DNA of 64,000 nucleotides from Dyella flagellata (GTDB lineage Bacteria; Pseudomonadota; Gammaproteobacteria; Xanthomonadales; Rhodanobacteraceae), in NCBI RefSeq assembly GCF_030160275.1, contig NZ_BSOA01000031.1:30007-94006 (forward strand). Direction: 5' to 3'. Both the position numbers and the translations under genes were made by a program. Of this stretch, positions 18,328-27,034 are shown in pieces. How positions within the stretch are numbered: the stretch's first letter is position 1; each line of letters opens with the position of its first letter. The notes under the pieces were generated by a model. It was not told the origin of the DNA, searched no databases, and worked only from the letters and a program-made list of their open reading frames with translations.

Positions 18328-19731
18328 ATGCCCATGCTGCTTTACCAGCAACTCGCCAGCCAGCTGCGTACGCAGATCGCGCAAGGCAGCCTGCGCGCAG
18401 GCGAGCGCATGCCTTCCATTCGGCAGCTGGCGCACAGCCACGGGGTGAGCATCGCCACCGCCGTGCAGGCCTGCCTGCAGCTGGAACGCGAAGGCCTGAC
18501 CCAGGCGCGGCCACGTTCAGGCTATTTCGTCCGTGCCATCACGCCGCCAGTGCCCGCGGTGCGGCCCTCGCGCAGGCGCACACCGGGCACGGTCAGCAAC
18601 CCCATGCTGCAGGACGTACTGGACATGCTCGCGCGTAGCGATCTATTGCCCCTGCATAGCGCCACGCCATCGCCCACTCTGCTCCCGCAATCGGCCCTGA
18701 CCGCTTCGCTATCCCGTTGCCTGCGGCGCATGCCTAGCGCCGCGTTGGATTACGCACCGCCGCAAGGCCATCTTGCCTTACGCAGGCTGATCGCCCAGCG
18801 CTACGCGCAGGTGGGGGTAACGGTTTCCCCCGATGAAATCATCATCACCGCCGGCGCCATGGAGGCGATCAGCCTTGCGTTGCGCACTCTCACCCAGCCG
18901 GGCGACGTGGTGCTGGTGGAATCCCCCACCTATCACGGCATCCTGCAGGCCGTAGCCGATTTGAAGCTCAAGGTCCTGGAAGTACCGAACCTGCCCGATC
19001 GCGGCATCGATGTGGCGCGACTGGAACTGCTGCTGCGGCAGCACCAGGTGCGTGCAGCCGTGCTGGTGCCCAACTTCAACAATCCGCTCGGCAGCGTGAC
19101 CCCTGACCAAGCCAAGCAAGCACTGCTCAAGAGCTGCGCGCGCCACAAGACGATCGTTATCGAAGACGATATCTACGGCGAACTGGCCTGGTCCGGGCAA
19201 CGTCCGTCGCCGCTAAGGCGCTGGGATCGGCACGGCAGCGTGATCACCTGCGGCTCCTATTCCAAGATCCTCGCACCCGGTTTGCGGGTCGGCTGGCTGG
19301 TGGGTAGCGACTGGACGGACGCCTTGTTGCGCACGAAGTATTTCTCCACCGTGGGCAGCGCCAGCCTGCCGCAATTGGCCCTGGCCGAATATCTTGAGCG
19401 CCACGATCTGCAACGCCATCTACGCCAGCTCTGTCGTGCCCTGGCCGACAATGCACAACGCATGCACGAGGCGATTGCGCGTCATTGGCCGTCATCCACG
19501 CGCGCATGCACGCCGCAGGGCGGACTGTCGTTGTGGCTGCAATTGCCTGGGATGAATGCAAAGACGCTATTCGATGCAGCATTGCGCGAAGGCATCGGCA
19601 CTTCGCCGGGCATGCTGTTTTCCAGCCGTGGCGAATATGCCGATTGCCTGCGCCTGAGTTGCGGCCTGCCTTGGAGCGAGGCGCTGGATCGCGCGCTGCG
19701 TCGATTGGGACAGCTGGCAGACCGCGCGTAG
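18328..19731 (+). CDS. MocR-type transcriptional regulator (GntR HTH fused to aminotransferase fold)
   Basis: 467-residue fusion. Residues 1-70 are a GntR winged helix (LYQQLASQLRTQIAQGSLRAGERMPSIR). The rest is a class I aminotransferase fold, with the PLP lysine at about 313 in GSYSKILAPGLRVGW and the conserved VPNFNNPLG segment. Members use the PLP domain as a ligand sensor. The start at ATG 18328 is chosen because the winged helix begins immediately; upstream codons in the open frame are not domain-like and overlap the likely operator. It is divergent from the EamA transporter, its probable target. It may also act on its own gene. Confidence 0.9.
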   Translation: MPMLLYQQLASQLRTQIAQGSLRAGERMPSIRQLAHSHGVSIATAVQACLQLEREGLTQARPRSGYFVRAITPPVPAVRPSRRRTPGTVSNPMLQDVLDMLARSDLLPLHSATPSPTLLPQSALTASLSRCLRRMPSAALDYAPPQGHLALRRLIAQRYAQVGVTVSPDEIIITAGAMEAISLALRTLTQPGDVVLVESPTYHGILQAVADLKLKVLEVPNLPDRGIDVARLELLLRQHQVRAAVLVPNFNNPLGSVTPDQAKQALLKSCARHKTIVIEDDIYGELAWSGQRPSPLRRWDRHGSVITCGSYSKILAPGLRVGWLVGSDWTDALLRTKYFSTVGSASLPQLALAEYLERHDLQRHLRQLCRALADNAQRMHEAIARHWPSSTRACTPQGGLSLWLQLPGMNAKTLFDAALREGIGTSPGMLFSSRGEYADCLRLSCGLPWSEALDRALRRLGQLADRA

Positions 19732-19824
19732 CGTCGCAAACCAGCCCATTTCCCTGAAGGTGGATGTTCTCCCTGGAAGGGAGATGGAGTAGGTTTCACG
19801 CACCCACCCACCAGAGGACTCACC

Positions 19825-20313
19825 ATGCAGAAGATGGCTTTGGTTGCATTGCTGCTCGTGGCACCCGCCTTCGCCCACGCGCAAGACGTGACCCGCTACA
19901 AGCTACCGAACAGCAATTTCCCCATCTCCGCCGCGGTGGAAGTGCCTGCCGGCAAATCGATGGTCTTCCTCAGCGGCACGGTGCCGCCGGTGGTCGACCC
20001 CAAGGCGGCGAAGGATTCCATGGCGGCTTACGGCGATACCAAGACCCAGACCATCGGCGTGCTCACCGCCATTCAAAAGCAGTTGCAGGCCATGCACTTG
20101 GGGATGGGTGACATCGTGAAGATGCAGGCGTTCCTGGTGGGTGACGAGGCGCACGGCGGGCGCATGGATTTTGCCGGTTTCATGGCCGGCTACACGCAAT
20201 TCTTCGGTACCAAGGAACAGCCCAAGCTGCCCGCGCGTTCGGCATTCCAGGTCGCGGGGCTGGCCAATCCCGGATTCCGGGTGGAGATCGAGGTGATCGC
20301 TGTGCGACCTTGA
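19825..20313 (+). CDS. Secreted RidA/YjgF-family protein
   Basis: 162-residue protein with a signal peptide (MQKMALVALLLVAPAFAHAQ) followed by a Rid-family fold. Family landmarks are FLSGTVPP, the long helix TQTIGVLTAIQKQLQAMHL, and ARSAFQVAGLANPGFRVEIE at the end. The family Arg that binds the ligand carboxylate is present in ARSAF. Cytosolic RidA deaminates reactive enamine intermediates; the role of exported members is not known. Ribosome site GAGGA lies just before the ATG. Confidence 0.85.
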   Translation: MQKMALVALLLVAPAFAHAQDVTRYKLPNSNFPISAAVEVPAGKSMVFLSGTVPPVVDPKAAKDSMAAYGDTKTQTIGVLTAIQKQLQAMHLGMGDIVKMQAFLVGDEAHGGRMDFAGFMAGYTQFFGTKEQPKLPARSAFQVAGLANPGFRVEIEVIAVRP

Positions 20314-20440
20314 GTATGCTTCAGCCCTCGACCGCTGGTGGAGGGCTAAAGCGAGGCCTGCCCTTATTCCTCATCGTCGCATTCACCCGCACGCTTTCGC
20401 ACTAATCTAGCCCTATGCGTTTGCGTTGACGGAAAGCATC

Positions 20441-21871
20441 ATGAGGCTCTATCCCCTGTTCGCCGATCTGACCGGGCTGCCCGTCCTCGTGGTGGGCGGC
20501 GGCCACGTCGCCGAGCGCAAGATCGACATGCTGCTTGCCTCGGGTGCAAGCGTTCTTGTCGGCGCGCCGTCGCTTACGCCGGCCCTGGCGCAACTGGCTG
20601 AACAGGGGAAGGTCGAACACTACGCCGGCACTTTCCAGCCAACGTGGCTGGACCATGTTTGGCTGGTCATCGCCGCCACCGATGATCGGGCGCTCAATGC
20701 CCAGGTTGCGGCAAGCGCAAGCGAACGGCGCATCTTTGCGAACGTGGTGGACGATCCTGCCCTATCGCGCTTCCAGGTGCCGGCTGTGGTGGACCGCGCA
20801 CCGCTGACGGTGGCCGTTTCCACCGGCGGCGCAGCTCCCGTCATCGCCAGGCGCGTACGCGAAGCGCTGGAAACGCAGCTCGAACACGCCTTGGGTCCGC
20901 TTACCGCGCTCGCCCAAAAGCACCGCGCACGCATCATGCAACGCTGGCCGGACCTGGCGGAACGTCGTGCGTTCTACGATTGGCTGCATGACGGGCCGGT
21001 GATGGCATTGCTGCGCAATGCCCGCCCCGATGACGCCGAACGGGAACTGCTTGAGGCATTGAACGCAACGGCATCCGCTGCGCCCAAAGGCTCGGTGCAG
21101 CTGGTCGGCGCCGGCCCCGGCGATCCTGGGCTGCTCACGTTGCGCGCATTACGCGCGCTCAATCAGGCCGACGTAATCCTGCACGATTCGCTGGTCAGCG
21201 TGGACGTGCTTGCGTTGGCCCGCCGCGATGCCGAGCGCATCGACGTCGGCAAACGCTGCGGTGGACGTCATACGCAACAAGAACAGATCCATCAGTTACT
21301 GCTCGACCAGACGCAACTCGGACGTCGCGTAGTGCGGCTGAAAGGTGGCGACCCGTTCGTGTTCGGGCGCGGCGGCGAAGAAATGGAGTTCCTGCGCCAG
21401 CACGGCATTGCTTGCGAAATCGTGCCCGGCGTTACCGCCGCCGTGGCCTGCGCCGCCTATGCGGGGATTCCGCTCACGCATCGCGAGCATGCGCGCTCGG
21501 TGCATCTGCTTACCGGGCACGGCAAGGAATCACTGGAGGCGATGGACTGGCCGGCATTGGCGCAAGATCATCAGACCCTGGCCATCTACATGGGCGTGGC
21601 TCGGCTGGAGGAATTCACGCAGCGCTTGCTGGAACACGGCCGGCGTCCGGATACACCGTTTGTCATCGTCGAGAATGGAACGCTGCCGCAGCAGCGGGTA
21701 CTCGGCGGCGCGCTGCACGAATTGCCAACACTGGCGAAAGAGCATGCCATTCATCCGCCGGCATTGCTGATCATTGGCGAGGTGGCGGCATTGGCGCGCG
21801 ACCATGCTTGGTTTGGCATTCAGAATGACGCCCACCGAACACTCAAGCTAGGGGACTCCACCCATGACTGA
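20441..21871 (+). CDS. cysG: Siroheme synthase CysG (trifunctional)
   Basis: 476-residue enzyme that turns uroporphyrinogen III into siroheme, the prosthetic group of nitrite and sulfite reductase. The N-terminal dehydrogenase/ferrochelatase domain has the NAD motif [11 protein letters not shown]. The C-terminal SAM methyltransferase domain begins at [12 protein letters not shown] and carries [13 protein letters not shown] and VPGVTAA. The start is ATG 20441 rather than the in-frame TTG 15 bases earlier. It overlaps hemD by eight bases and is convergent with the assimilatory nitrate/nitrite reductase operon, whose NirB needs siroheme. Confidence 0.95.
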   Translation: MRLYPLFADLTGLPVLVVGGGHVAERKIDMLLASGASVLVGAPSLTPALAQLAEQGKVEHYAGTFQPTWLDHVWLVIAATDDRALNAQVAASASERRIFANVVDDPALSRFQVPAVVDRAPLTVAVSTGGAAPVIARRVREALETQLEHALGPLTALAQKHRARIMQRWPDLAERRAFYDWLHDGPVMALLRNARPDDAERELLEALNATASAAPKGSVQLVGAGPGDPGLLTLRALRALNQADVILHDSLVSVDVLALARRDAERIDVGKRCGGRHTQQEQIHQLLLDQTQLGRRVVRLKGGDPFVFGRGGEEMEFLRQHGIACEIVPGVTAAVACAAYAGIPLTHREHARSVHLLTGHGKESLEAMDWPALAQDHQTLAIYMGVARLEEFTQRLLEHGRRPDTPFVIVENGTLPQQRVLGGALHELPTLAKEHAIHPPALLIIGEVAALARDHAWFGIQNDAHRTLKLGDSTHD

Positions 21872-22694
21872 CATCGACTCGGAACGTCCCCTGCAAAACC
21901 GCCACATCGCGGTTCCCGAATCGCGCGAGCTGGACTTGTTCGCTTCGTTGCTGGAACGCCGTGGCGCCTCGGTGCTGCGCTGTCCGCTGGTGGATATCCG
22001 CGATGCGCCCAACCCGGCGCCCATTCTCGAGTGGCTACACAGGTTCTGCGTGGGCGGCTGCGACGACTTGCTGCTGTTCACCGGCGAAGGCGTACGCCGC
22101 CTGTTGAGCCTGATCGAACACCAGGCTCCCGAACTGCGCGAGCCTTTCGTGAAGCAGCTCGCCGCCGTTCGTATTATCGCGCGCGGCCCCAAACCTGGCC
22201 GCGTGTTGCGCGAGCTTGGCCTGAAACCCAGCTTGTTCGCAGACCCGGCCACCACGCCCGGCATGATCGCGCTGCTGCAAACGCTCGATCTCAAAGGACG
22301 CCGCGTGGGCGTGCAGCTCTATGGCAGTGAACCGAACGCACCGATGATGGATTTTCTCGCGGCCGCTGGTGCGCAAGCCTTGCCGGTATGGCCCTACGTC
22401 TATGCCGATGCGGCGGCGGATACTGAGGTGCTGCAGCTCATCGAAGCCATGCAAAAGGGCGGCATCGATGCAATTGCTTTCACCAGCCTGCAGCAGGTGG
22501 AACGATTGTTCCGCCTGATCGACGGGAAGCAGCTGAAAGAGGCCCTGGCGCGCACGCTGGTTGCGGCTATCGGCCCGGTCGTGGCGAATGCGCTGCGCAC
22601 GCATGGCGTGCAAGCGCAGGTGGTGCCGGAGGAGAGCTACTATCTCAAACCGCTGACACAGGCACTGATAGAGCGGCTGAGTTCTGCCATGTAG
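21864..22694 (+). CDS. hemD: Uroporphyrinogen-III synthase
   Basis: 276-residue HemD-family protein, which closes hydroxymethylbilane into uroporphyrinogen III, the substrate of CysG. The two-lobe fold is suggested by the first-lobe segment [15 protein letters not shown] and the second-lobe segments [11 protein letters not shown] and [15 protein letters not shown]. Sequence conservation in this family is low, so the call rests on these blocks and on overlap with cysG. The stop codon TAG is supplied by the head of a GTAG palindromic repeat at 22691. An ordinary housekeeping hemD may exist elsewhere in the genome; this copy looks dedicated to siroheme supply. Confidence 0.85.
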   Translation: MTDIDSERPLQNRHIAVPESRELDLFASLLERRGASVLRCPLVDIRDAPNPAPILEWLHRFCVGGCDDLLLFTGEGVRRLLSLIEHQAPELREPFVKQLAAVRIIARGPKPGRVLRELGLKPSLFADPATTPGMIALLQTLDLKGRRVGVQLYGSEPNAPMMDFLAAAGAQALPVWPYVYADAAADTEVLQLIEAMQKGGIDAIAFTSLQQVERLFRLIDGKQLKEALARTLVAAIGPVVANALRTHGVQAQVVPEESYYLKPLTQALIERLSSAM

Positions 22695-22764
22695 GCTGGG
22701 ATGACAATCCCAGCATCACCTGCGCCGAATGCATGGCAATGCTGGGATTATCATCCCGGCCTAC
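22691..22764. repeat. GTAG-headed palindromic repeat (REPIN-like), copy 4, ends both flanking genes
   Basis: 74-bp inverted hairpin pair exactly filling the space between two convergent genes. The left head GTAG (22691-22694) gives the TAG stop of hemD. The right tail CTAC (22761-22764) gives the TAG stop of the nitrate reductase gene on the minus strand. The right arm has one G mismatch in the stem. Confidence 0.92.
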
Positions 22765-25454
22765 GCATTGGCCTCCGCCCGCACCTCCGCGATCAACTGC
22801 CGCAGCTCCGGCACGCAGGAACCGCAATTACCACCCGCGCGCAAGCATGACGTAACCTGCGCCGGTGTTTCCAGCCCATGCTGGCGGATCGCATCGCAGA
22901 TCGTGTTGCGTCCTACGCCAAAGCAGGAGCACACCATCGGTCCGGTGGCGGCGCCGGGGCTGGCCGGCTCGCCCAACAGCAATGCCATGCGATCCGTGTC
23001 CTGCAAGCGTTCCTGCATGAACAGGCTGGCCAGCCAATGCCTGGCCGGCAAGTCCGGCCGCGAGGAAAGGAACAGACAGGATTCGATCCGGTCGTCGATC
23101 AGATGCGCCGCGCGATAGACACCGGTGCTGCGGTCCTCGTATTCCAGCCAATCGGCATCCGGGTCCGTGACACCTAGCCATGCGCTGGCCCATGTACCGC
23201 ATTCGGACGGCCGCTCGCGGTGCGCGATCTCGTAGCGGCGAAAACGATCGCCCTGGATGCTCGTCCAATAGCTCAAGCCATCCGGCCCCAACAGGCGGCG
23301 GCTGAGGGCGAAGCCATACCAGCGCACCGGGAACGGTTCCACCCGCACCGGCGTGTGCTTGAACTCCGGCTCACCGGAAACCGGGTCGACCACCGGGTTG
23401 ACCACGCCGCCCACTCGCGCGTCGGAGGCGAACTGGTCGTTCCAGTGGATCGGCACGAACACGTTGCCGGCCAGGACACCACCGCCATGCTTCACGCGCG
23501 CCACCATCGCGCCCCAGCGCGATTGCACGCGCGCCAGTTCGCCTTCGCGTACCCCGCAGCGCAAGGCATCATGCGGATGCATGTCCACGAAGGGTTCCGG
23601 GCTATGCCCGCTAAGCCGCGGCGCCTTGCCGGTGCGCGTCATGGTGTGCCATTGGTCGCGCACGCGGCCGGTGTTTAGCACCAGGGGGTATTCGCGATCA
23701 GCGGCATTCAACGGCAAGCGTGCCGCTGTCGCAATGAAGCGCGCACGGCCATCGGCGTGGGAGAACCGGCCGTCTGCAAACAAGCGCGCCTCGCCTTTTG
23801 CATCGATCGCGACCGGCCATTGCACCGGTTGCAGCCGGTCGTAAGCGTGACGGTCCAGCTTGGCCAGCGCTTCGAGATTGAGCAGGCGGCGTGTGTCCGG
23901 ATGCGATTCATGATTGCAGCAAGCGGTAAGTCGCGCATGCTCGGCGAATACTTCGTGCACGTCTTCGAACTGAAACCCTTGCGCAAAGCCCAGGCGTTGC
24001 GCCACGTCGCACACTATGCGCCAGTCCGCCCGCGCTTCGCCCGGCGCCGGCAAAAACGCGCGCTGGCGCGAAATGCGCCGCTCGGAGTTGGTGACAGTAC
24101 CGTTTTTCTCGCCCCAACCGAGTGCCGGCAGCAGCACATGCGCGAAAGCGTTGGTATCGGTCTGCGCGACGATGTCCGAACTCACCACCCACTCGCATCG
24201 CGCCAGCGCCTGTTTCACGCGATCGGCATCCGGCAGGCTCACCACCGGATTGGTCGCCATGATCCACAGCGCCTTGATCCTGCCCGCAGCGACGGCCTCG
24301 AACAAGTCGACCGCTTTCAAGCCCTGTCGCTCGGCCATACGTGGCGACTGCCAGAACGACTGCACGAGCTGGCGATGCGCGGGATTTTCCAGCTCCAGGT
24401 GCGCCGCCAGCATGTTCGCCAGGCCGCCGACTTCGCGCCCGCCCATGGCATTGGGCTGGCCGGTAAGCGAAAACGGCCCCATGCCCGGCTTGCCGATACG
24501 CCCGGTAAGCAGGTGGCAGTTGATGATGCTATTGACCTTGTCGGTGCCGCTGGACGATTGGTTCACCCCTTGCGAGAACAGCGTCACCGTACGCTCGCAG
24601 CGGGCAAACCAGCGATAGAAGTTCAACAGATCCGCCAGCTGCACACCACAGATCCGCGCCACCTCCGCCGGATCGCCAGCGTCCGCCTGCGCCGCTGCCA
24701 AAGCTTGGGCAAACCCTGCGGTGTGCGCTTCCACAAATCGCGCATCCATCGCACCATGCTGGAACAGAAACGCCATCAGGCCATTGAACAGCCACACGTC
24801 GGTGCCCGGCTTCACCGGCAGATGCAGGTCGGCCGATTCGCAAGTGGCTGTATGGCGCGGATCGATCACCACCAGGCGCGGCGGACGGCTGCCTTCCTTC
24901 GCCTTGGCGATGCGCTGATACACGATGGGGTGGCACCACGCCGTGTTGGAACCGACCAGCACAATCAGCTCGGCCAGCTCCAGGTCTTCGTAGCAGCCCG
25001 GTACCACGTCTTCGCCGAACGCCCGCTTGTGGCCCGCCACGGCGGAGGACATGCACAGGCGCGAATTGGTGTCGATGTTGGCCGTACCCAGATAGCCCTT
25101 GGCCAGCTTGTTGACGACGTAGTAGTCCTCGGTGAGCAGCTGACCGGACACGTAGAACGCTACCGCGTCCGGACCATGCCGCTCGATGACGCGTTGAAAA
25201 CCTGCTGCGACGCGATCGAGCGCTTCGTCCCAGCCGGCACTCTGCAGCGTGCCGTCGGGGGAGCGCAACATGGGATGCAGCAGGCGTCCGTGCAAATCGA
25301 CGGTTTCTCCCAGCGCCGAACCCTTCACGCACAGGCGGCCGTGGTTGGCCTGGTGCTGTGGGTCGCCTTCCACATGCACGCTGCCGTCGGCATTCGCACG
25401 TGCCAGCACGCCACAGCCCACTCCGCAATAAGGACAGGTGGTAGCCACCGTCAC
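22761..25454 (-). CDS. nasA: Assimilatory nitrate reductase, molybdopterin catalytic subunit
   Basis: 897-residue cytoplasmic enzyme that reduces nitrate to nitrite. The N-terminus holds a [4Fe-4S] site, Cys7, Cys10, Cys14 and Cys42 (CPYCGVGC then RLCVKG). The bis-MGD molybdopterin domains follow (FYVSGQLLTEDYYVVNKLAKG, VLVGSNTAWCHP, MATNPVVSLPDADRV). The C-terminal 60 residues are a BFD-like [2Fe-2S] domain (VCSCFG, then CLRAGGNCGSC), as in NasA of Klebsiella. The start is GTG 25454, which overlaps the upstream flavoprotein stop (GTGA); the longer open frame lacks domain sense. It is last in the narK-nirB-nirD-FAD-nasA operon. Its TAG stop comes from a palindromic repeat. Confidence 0.94.
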   Translation of the reverse strand: MTVATTCPYCGVGCGVLARANADGSVHVEGDPQHQANHGRLCVKGSALGETVDLHGRLLHPMLRSPDGTLQSAGWDEALDRVAAGFQRVIERHGPDAVAFYVSGQLLTEDYYVVNKLAKGYLGTANIDTNSRLCMSSAVAGHKRAFGEDVVPGCYEDLELAELIVLVGSNTAWCHPIVYQRIAKAKEGSRPPRLVVIDPRHTATCESADLHLPVKPGTDVWLFNGLMAFLFQHGAMDARFVEAHTAGFAQALAAAQADAGDPAEVARICGVQLADLLNFYRWFARCERTVTLFSQGVNQSSSGTDKVNSIINCHLLTGRIGKPGMGPFSLTGQPNAMGGREVGGLANMLAAHLELENPAHRQLVQSFWQSPRMAERQGLKAVDLFEAVAAGRIKALWIMATNPVVSLPDADRVKQALARCEWVVSSDIVAQTDTNAFAHVLLPALGWGEKNGTVTNSERRISRQRAFLPAPGEARADWRIVCDVAQRLGFAQGFQFEDVHEVFAEHARLTACCNHESHPDTRRLLNLEALAKLDRHAYDRLQPVQWPVAIDAKGEARLFADGRFSHADGRARFIATAARLPLNAADREYPLVLNTGRVRDQWHTMTRTGKAPRLSGHSPEPFVDMHPHDALRCGVREGELARVQSRWGAMVARVKHGGGVLAGNVFVPIHWNDQFASDARVGGVVNPVVDPVSGEPEFKHTPVRVEPFPVRWYGFALSRRLLGPDGLSYWTSIQGDRFRRYEIAHRERPSECGTWASAWLGVTDPDADWLEYEDRSTGVYRAAHLIDDRIESCLFLSSRPDLPARHWLASLFMQERLQDTDRMALLLGEPASPGAATGPMVCSCFGVGRNTICDAIRQHGLETPAQVTSCLRAGGNCGSCVPELRQLIAEVRAEANA

Positions 25455-26683
25455 GCCGCAACCTCCGCCGGCTGGCAGTAGTGCTTGCCAAACAACAAGC
25501 GGTTGCGAATCGGCGTAATGTCGGTGCCGTTCTGGATCAACTCGAAATACCAGCCGCCATCTTTTACATCGCCATACAGCACGGCGCCGATGATCTGGTT
25601 GTCCTTCAGCACCAGCCGCTTGTAGATGCCGCGGCGCGGATCGCGCAGCACCAGATCTTCCGTGCCATCGCCGCCAATGAAATCGCCGGCCGAATAAAGA
25701 TCGATCCCGGTCACCTTCAGCTTGGTGGCGGTCCGGGTAAAGCGATAGCGACGATGGCCCAGGCGCGCCAGGTGCGAAGCGCACACCCGCGCCTGCTCCC
25801 ACACCGGCGCCACCAGGCCGAAGGTGAGGCGGCGGTGCTGTACACATTCGCCCACCGCGTAGATGTGTGGATCGTAGGTCTGCAAGGTATCGTCGACCAC
25901 GATGCCCCGGTCGCAATGCAAGCCGCAGGACTTCGCCAAGCCGATATCCGGCCGCACGCCCACCGCCATCACCACCAGGTCGGCATCGATACGGCTGCCA
26001 TCGGCCAGTGCGATGCCCTCGACGCGTCCGTTGCCATATAGCTCGGTCGTCTGCGCATTCAGCAGCACCTTCAGGCCGCGTGCCTGCAAATTGTGCGAAA
26101 GCAAACGCGAAGCATCAGCGTTGAGCTGCTGCTCCATCAGCACGTCCAGGCGATGGAGCAGCGTCACCTGCATGCCTCGGCGCAAAAGACCATTCGCGGC
26201 CTCGATGCCGAGCAAACCTCCGCCGATGACGGCTGCATGCTTGTAGGTGCTGGTCGCTTGCAGCATCTGTTCGACATCGTCGATGCCGCGGAAGCCGATC
26301 ACGCCCGGCAGTTCGCCGCCCGGCAGCGGTAGCATGAACGGTCGCGATCCGGTGGCGACCAGCAAGCGGTCGTACGTCACTTCCACGCCTTTGCGGGAAC
26401 GCACTCTTCGATGGCGCCGGTCAATGGCGATCACCGGGTCGCCGGCGTGCAGCGTGATGCCATTGTCGGCATACCACTCAGGCGTATTGAGCATGATCTC
26501 GTCGGTGTTCTTTTCACCGCTCAACAGCATCGAAAGCAGGATGCGGTTGTAGTTGCCATAAGGCTCCGCGCCAAACACCGTGATGTCGTACAGGCCGGGC
26601 GCAAGCTGCAGCAGCTCTTCCACCGTGCGCATGCCGGCCATGCCGTTGCCAATGACAACCAGCCTGGGCCGCGCTGCGCTCAT
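25451..26683 (-). CDS. FAD-dependent NAD(P)H reductase of the nitrate assimilation operon (NasB-like)
   Basis: 410-residue pyridine nucleotide-disulfide-type flavoprotein. It has the FAD motif VVIGNGMAGMRTVEELL at the N-terminus, the NAD(P) motif VIGGGLLGIEAANGL near residue 150, and the second FAD motif IYAVGECVQHRRLTFGLVAP near 285. It closely resembles the first 400 residues of the NirB encoded two genes upstream and probably arose from that domain. Its likely task is to pass electrons from NAD(P)H to the [2Fe-2S] domain of NasA. Coupled by ATGA overlap with nirD and by GTGA overlap with nasA. Confidence 0.86.
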   Translation of the reverse strand: MSAARPRLVVIGNGMAGMRTVEELLQLAPGLYDITVFGAEPYGNYNRILLSMLLSGEKNTDEIMLNTPEWYADNGITLHAGDPVIAIDRRHRRVRSRKGVEVTYDRLLVATGSRPFMLPLPGGELPGVIGFRGIDDVEQMLQATSTYKHAAVIGGGLLGIEAANGLLRRGMQVTLLHRLDVLMEQQLNADASRLLSHNLQARGLKVLLNAQTTELYGNGRVEGIALADGSRIDADLVVMAVGVRPDIGLAKSCGLHCDRGIVVDDTLQTYDPHIYAVGECVQHRRLTFGLVAPVWEQARVCASHLARLGHRRYRFTRTATKLKVTGIDLYSAGDFIGGDGTEDLVLRDPRRGIYKRLVLKDNQIIGAVLYGDVKDGGWYFELIQNGTDITPIRNRLLFGKHYCQPAEVAA

Positions 26684-27030
26684 CGCTGGGGCTGCCCCAG
26701 CAGCACATGACCACCTTCCAACTTCACTTGCCAGGCTTGCACCGAATGCTCAGGTGCTTCCAGGCATTCGCCGGTGCGCAGGTCGAAGTGCTGTTTGTAG
26801 ATCGGTGAGGCTACGACGACACGTTCGCCCACGCTACCGACCAGGCCACGCGAGAGCACGCAGGCGTTCGCATTCGGATCGAAATTGTCGATCGCATACA
26901 GTTGCTGCTCGCCAACCCGGAACACGGCTACTTGTTGATCATCTACCAGTGCACACACGCCGGTGTCGGGCACGATGTCCTCCAGCTCGCACACGATCGT
27001 CCAGCCTGTGGCCGTCACCCTGTCTTCCAT
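26680..27030 (-). CDS. nirD: Nitrite reductase (NADH) small subunit
   Basis: 116-residue NirD, a Rieske-fold accessory subunit of the cytoplasmic siroheme nitrite reductase. The family blocks NFDPNANACVLSRGLVG and VVASPIYKQHFDLRTGECLE are present. As in other NirD proteins, the Cys/His ligands of a true Rieske cluster are missing, so it carries no iron-sulfur centre. It starts five bases after nirB and overlaps the flavoprotein gene by four bases. Confidence 0.93.
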   Translation of the reverse strand: MEDRVTATGWTIVCELEDIVPDTGVCALVDDQQVAVFRVGEQQLYAIDNFDPNANACVLSRGLVGSVGERVVVASPIYKQHFDLRTGECLEAPEHSVQAWQVKLEGGHVLLGQPQR

Positions 27031-27034
27031 CGCT

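Noticed and set aside
23757..25481. 574-codon plus-strand frame opposite nasA
   Set aside because: No domains and biased composition; nasA on the minus strand has all catalytic and iron-sulfur motifs.
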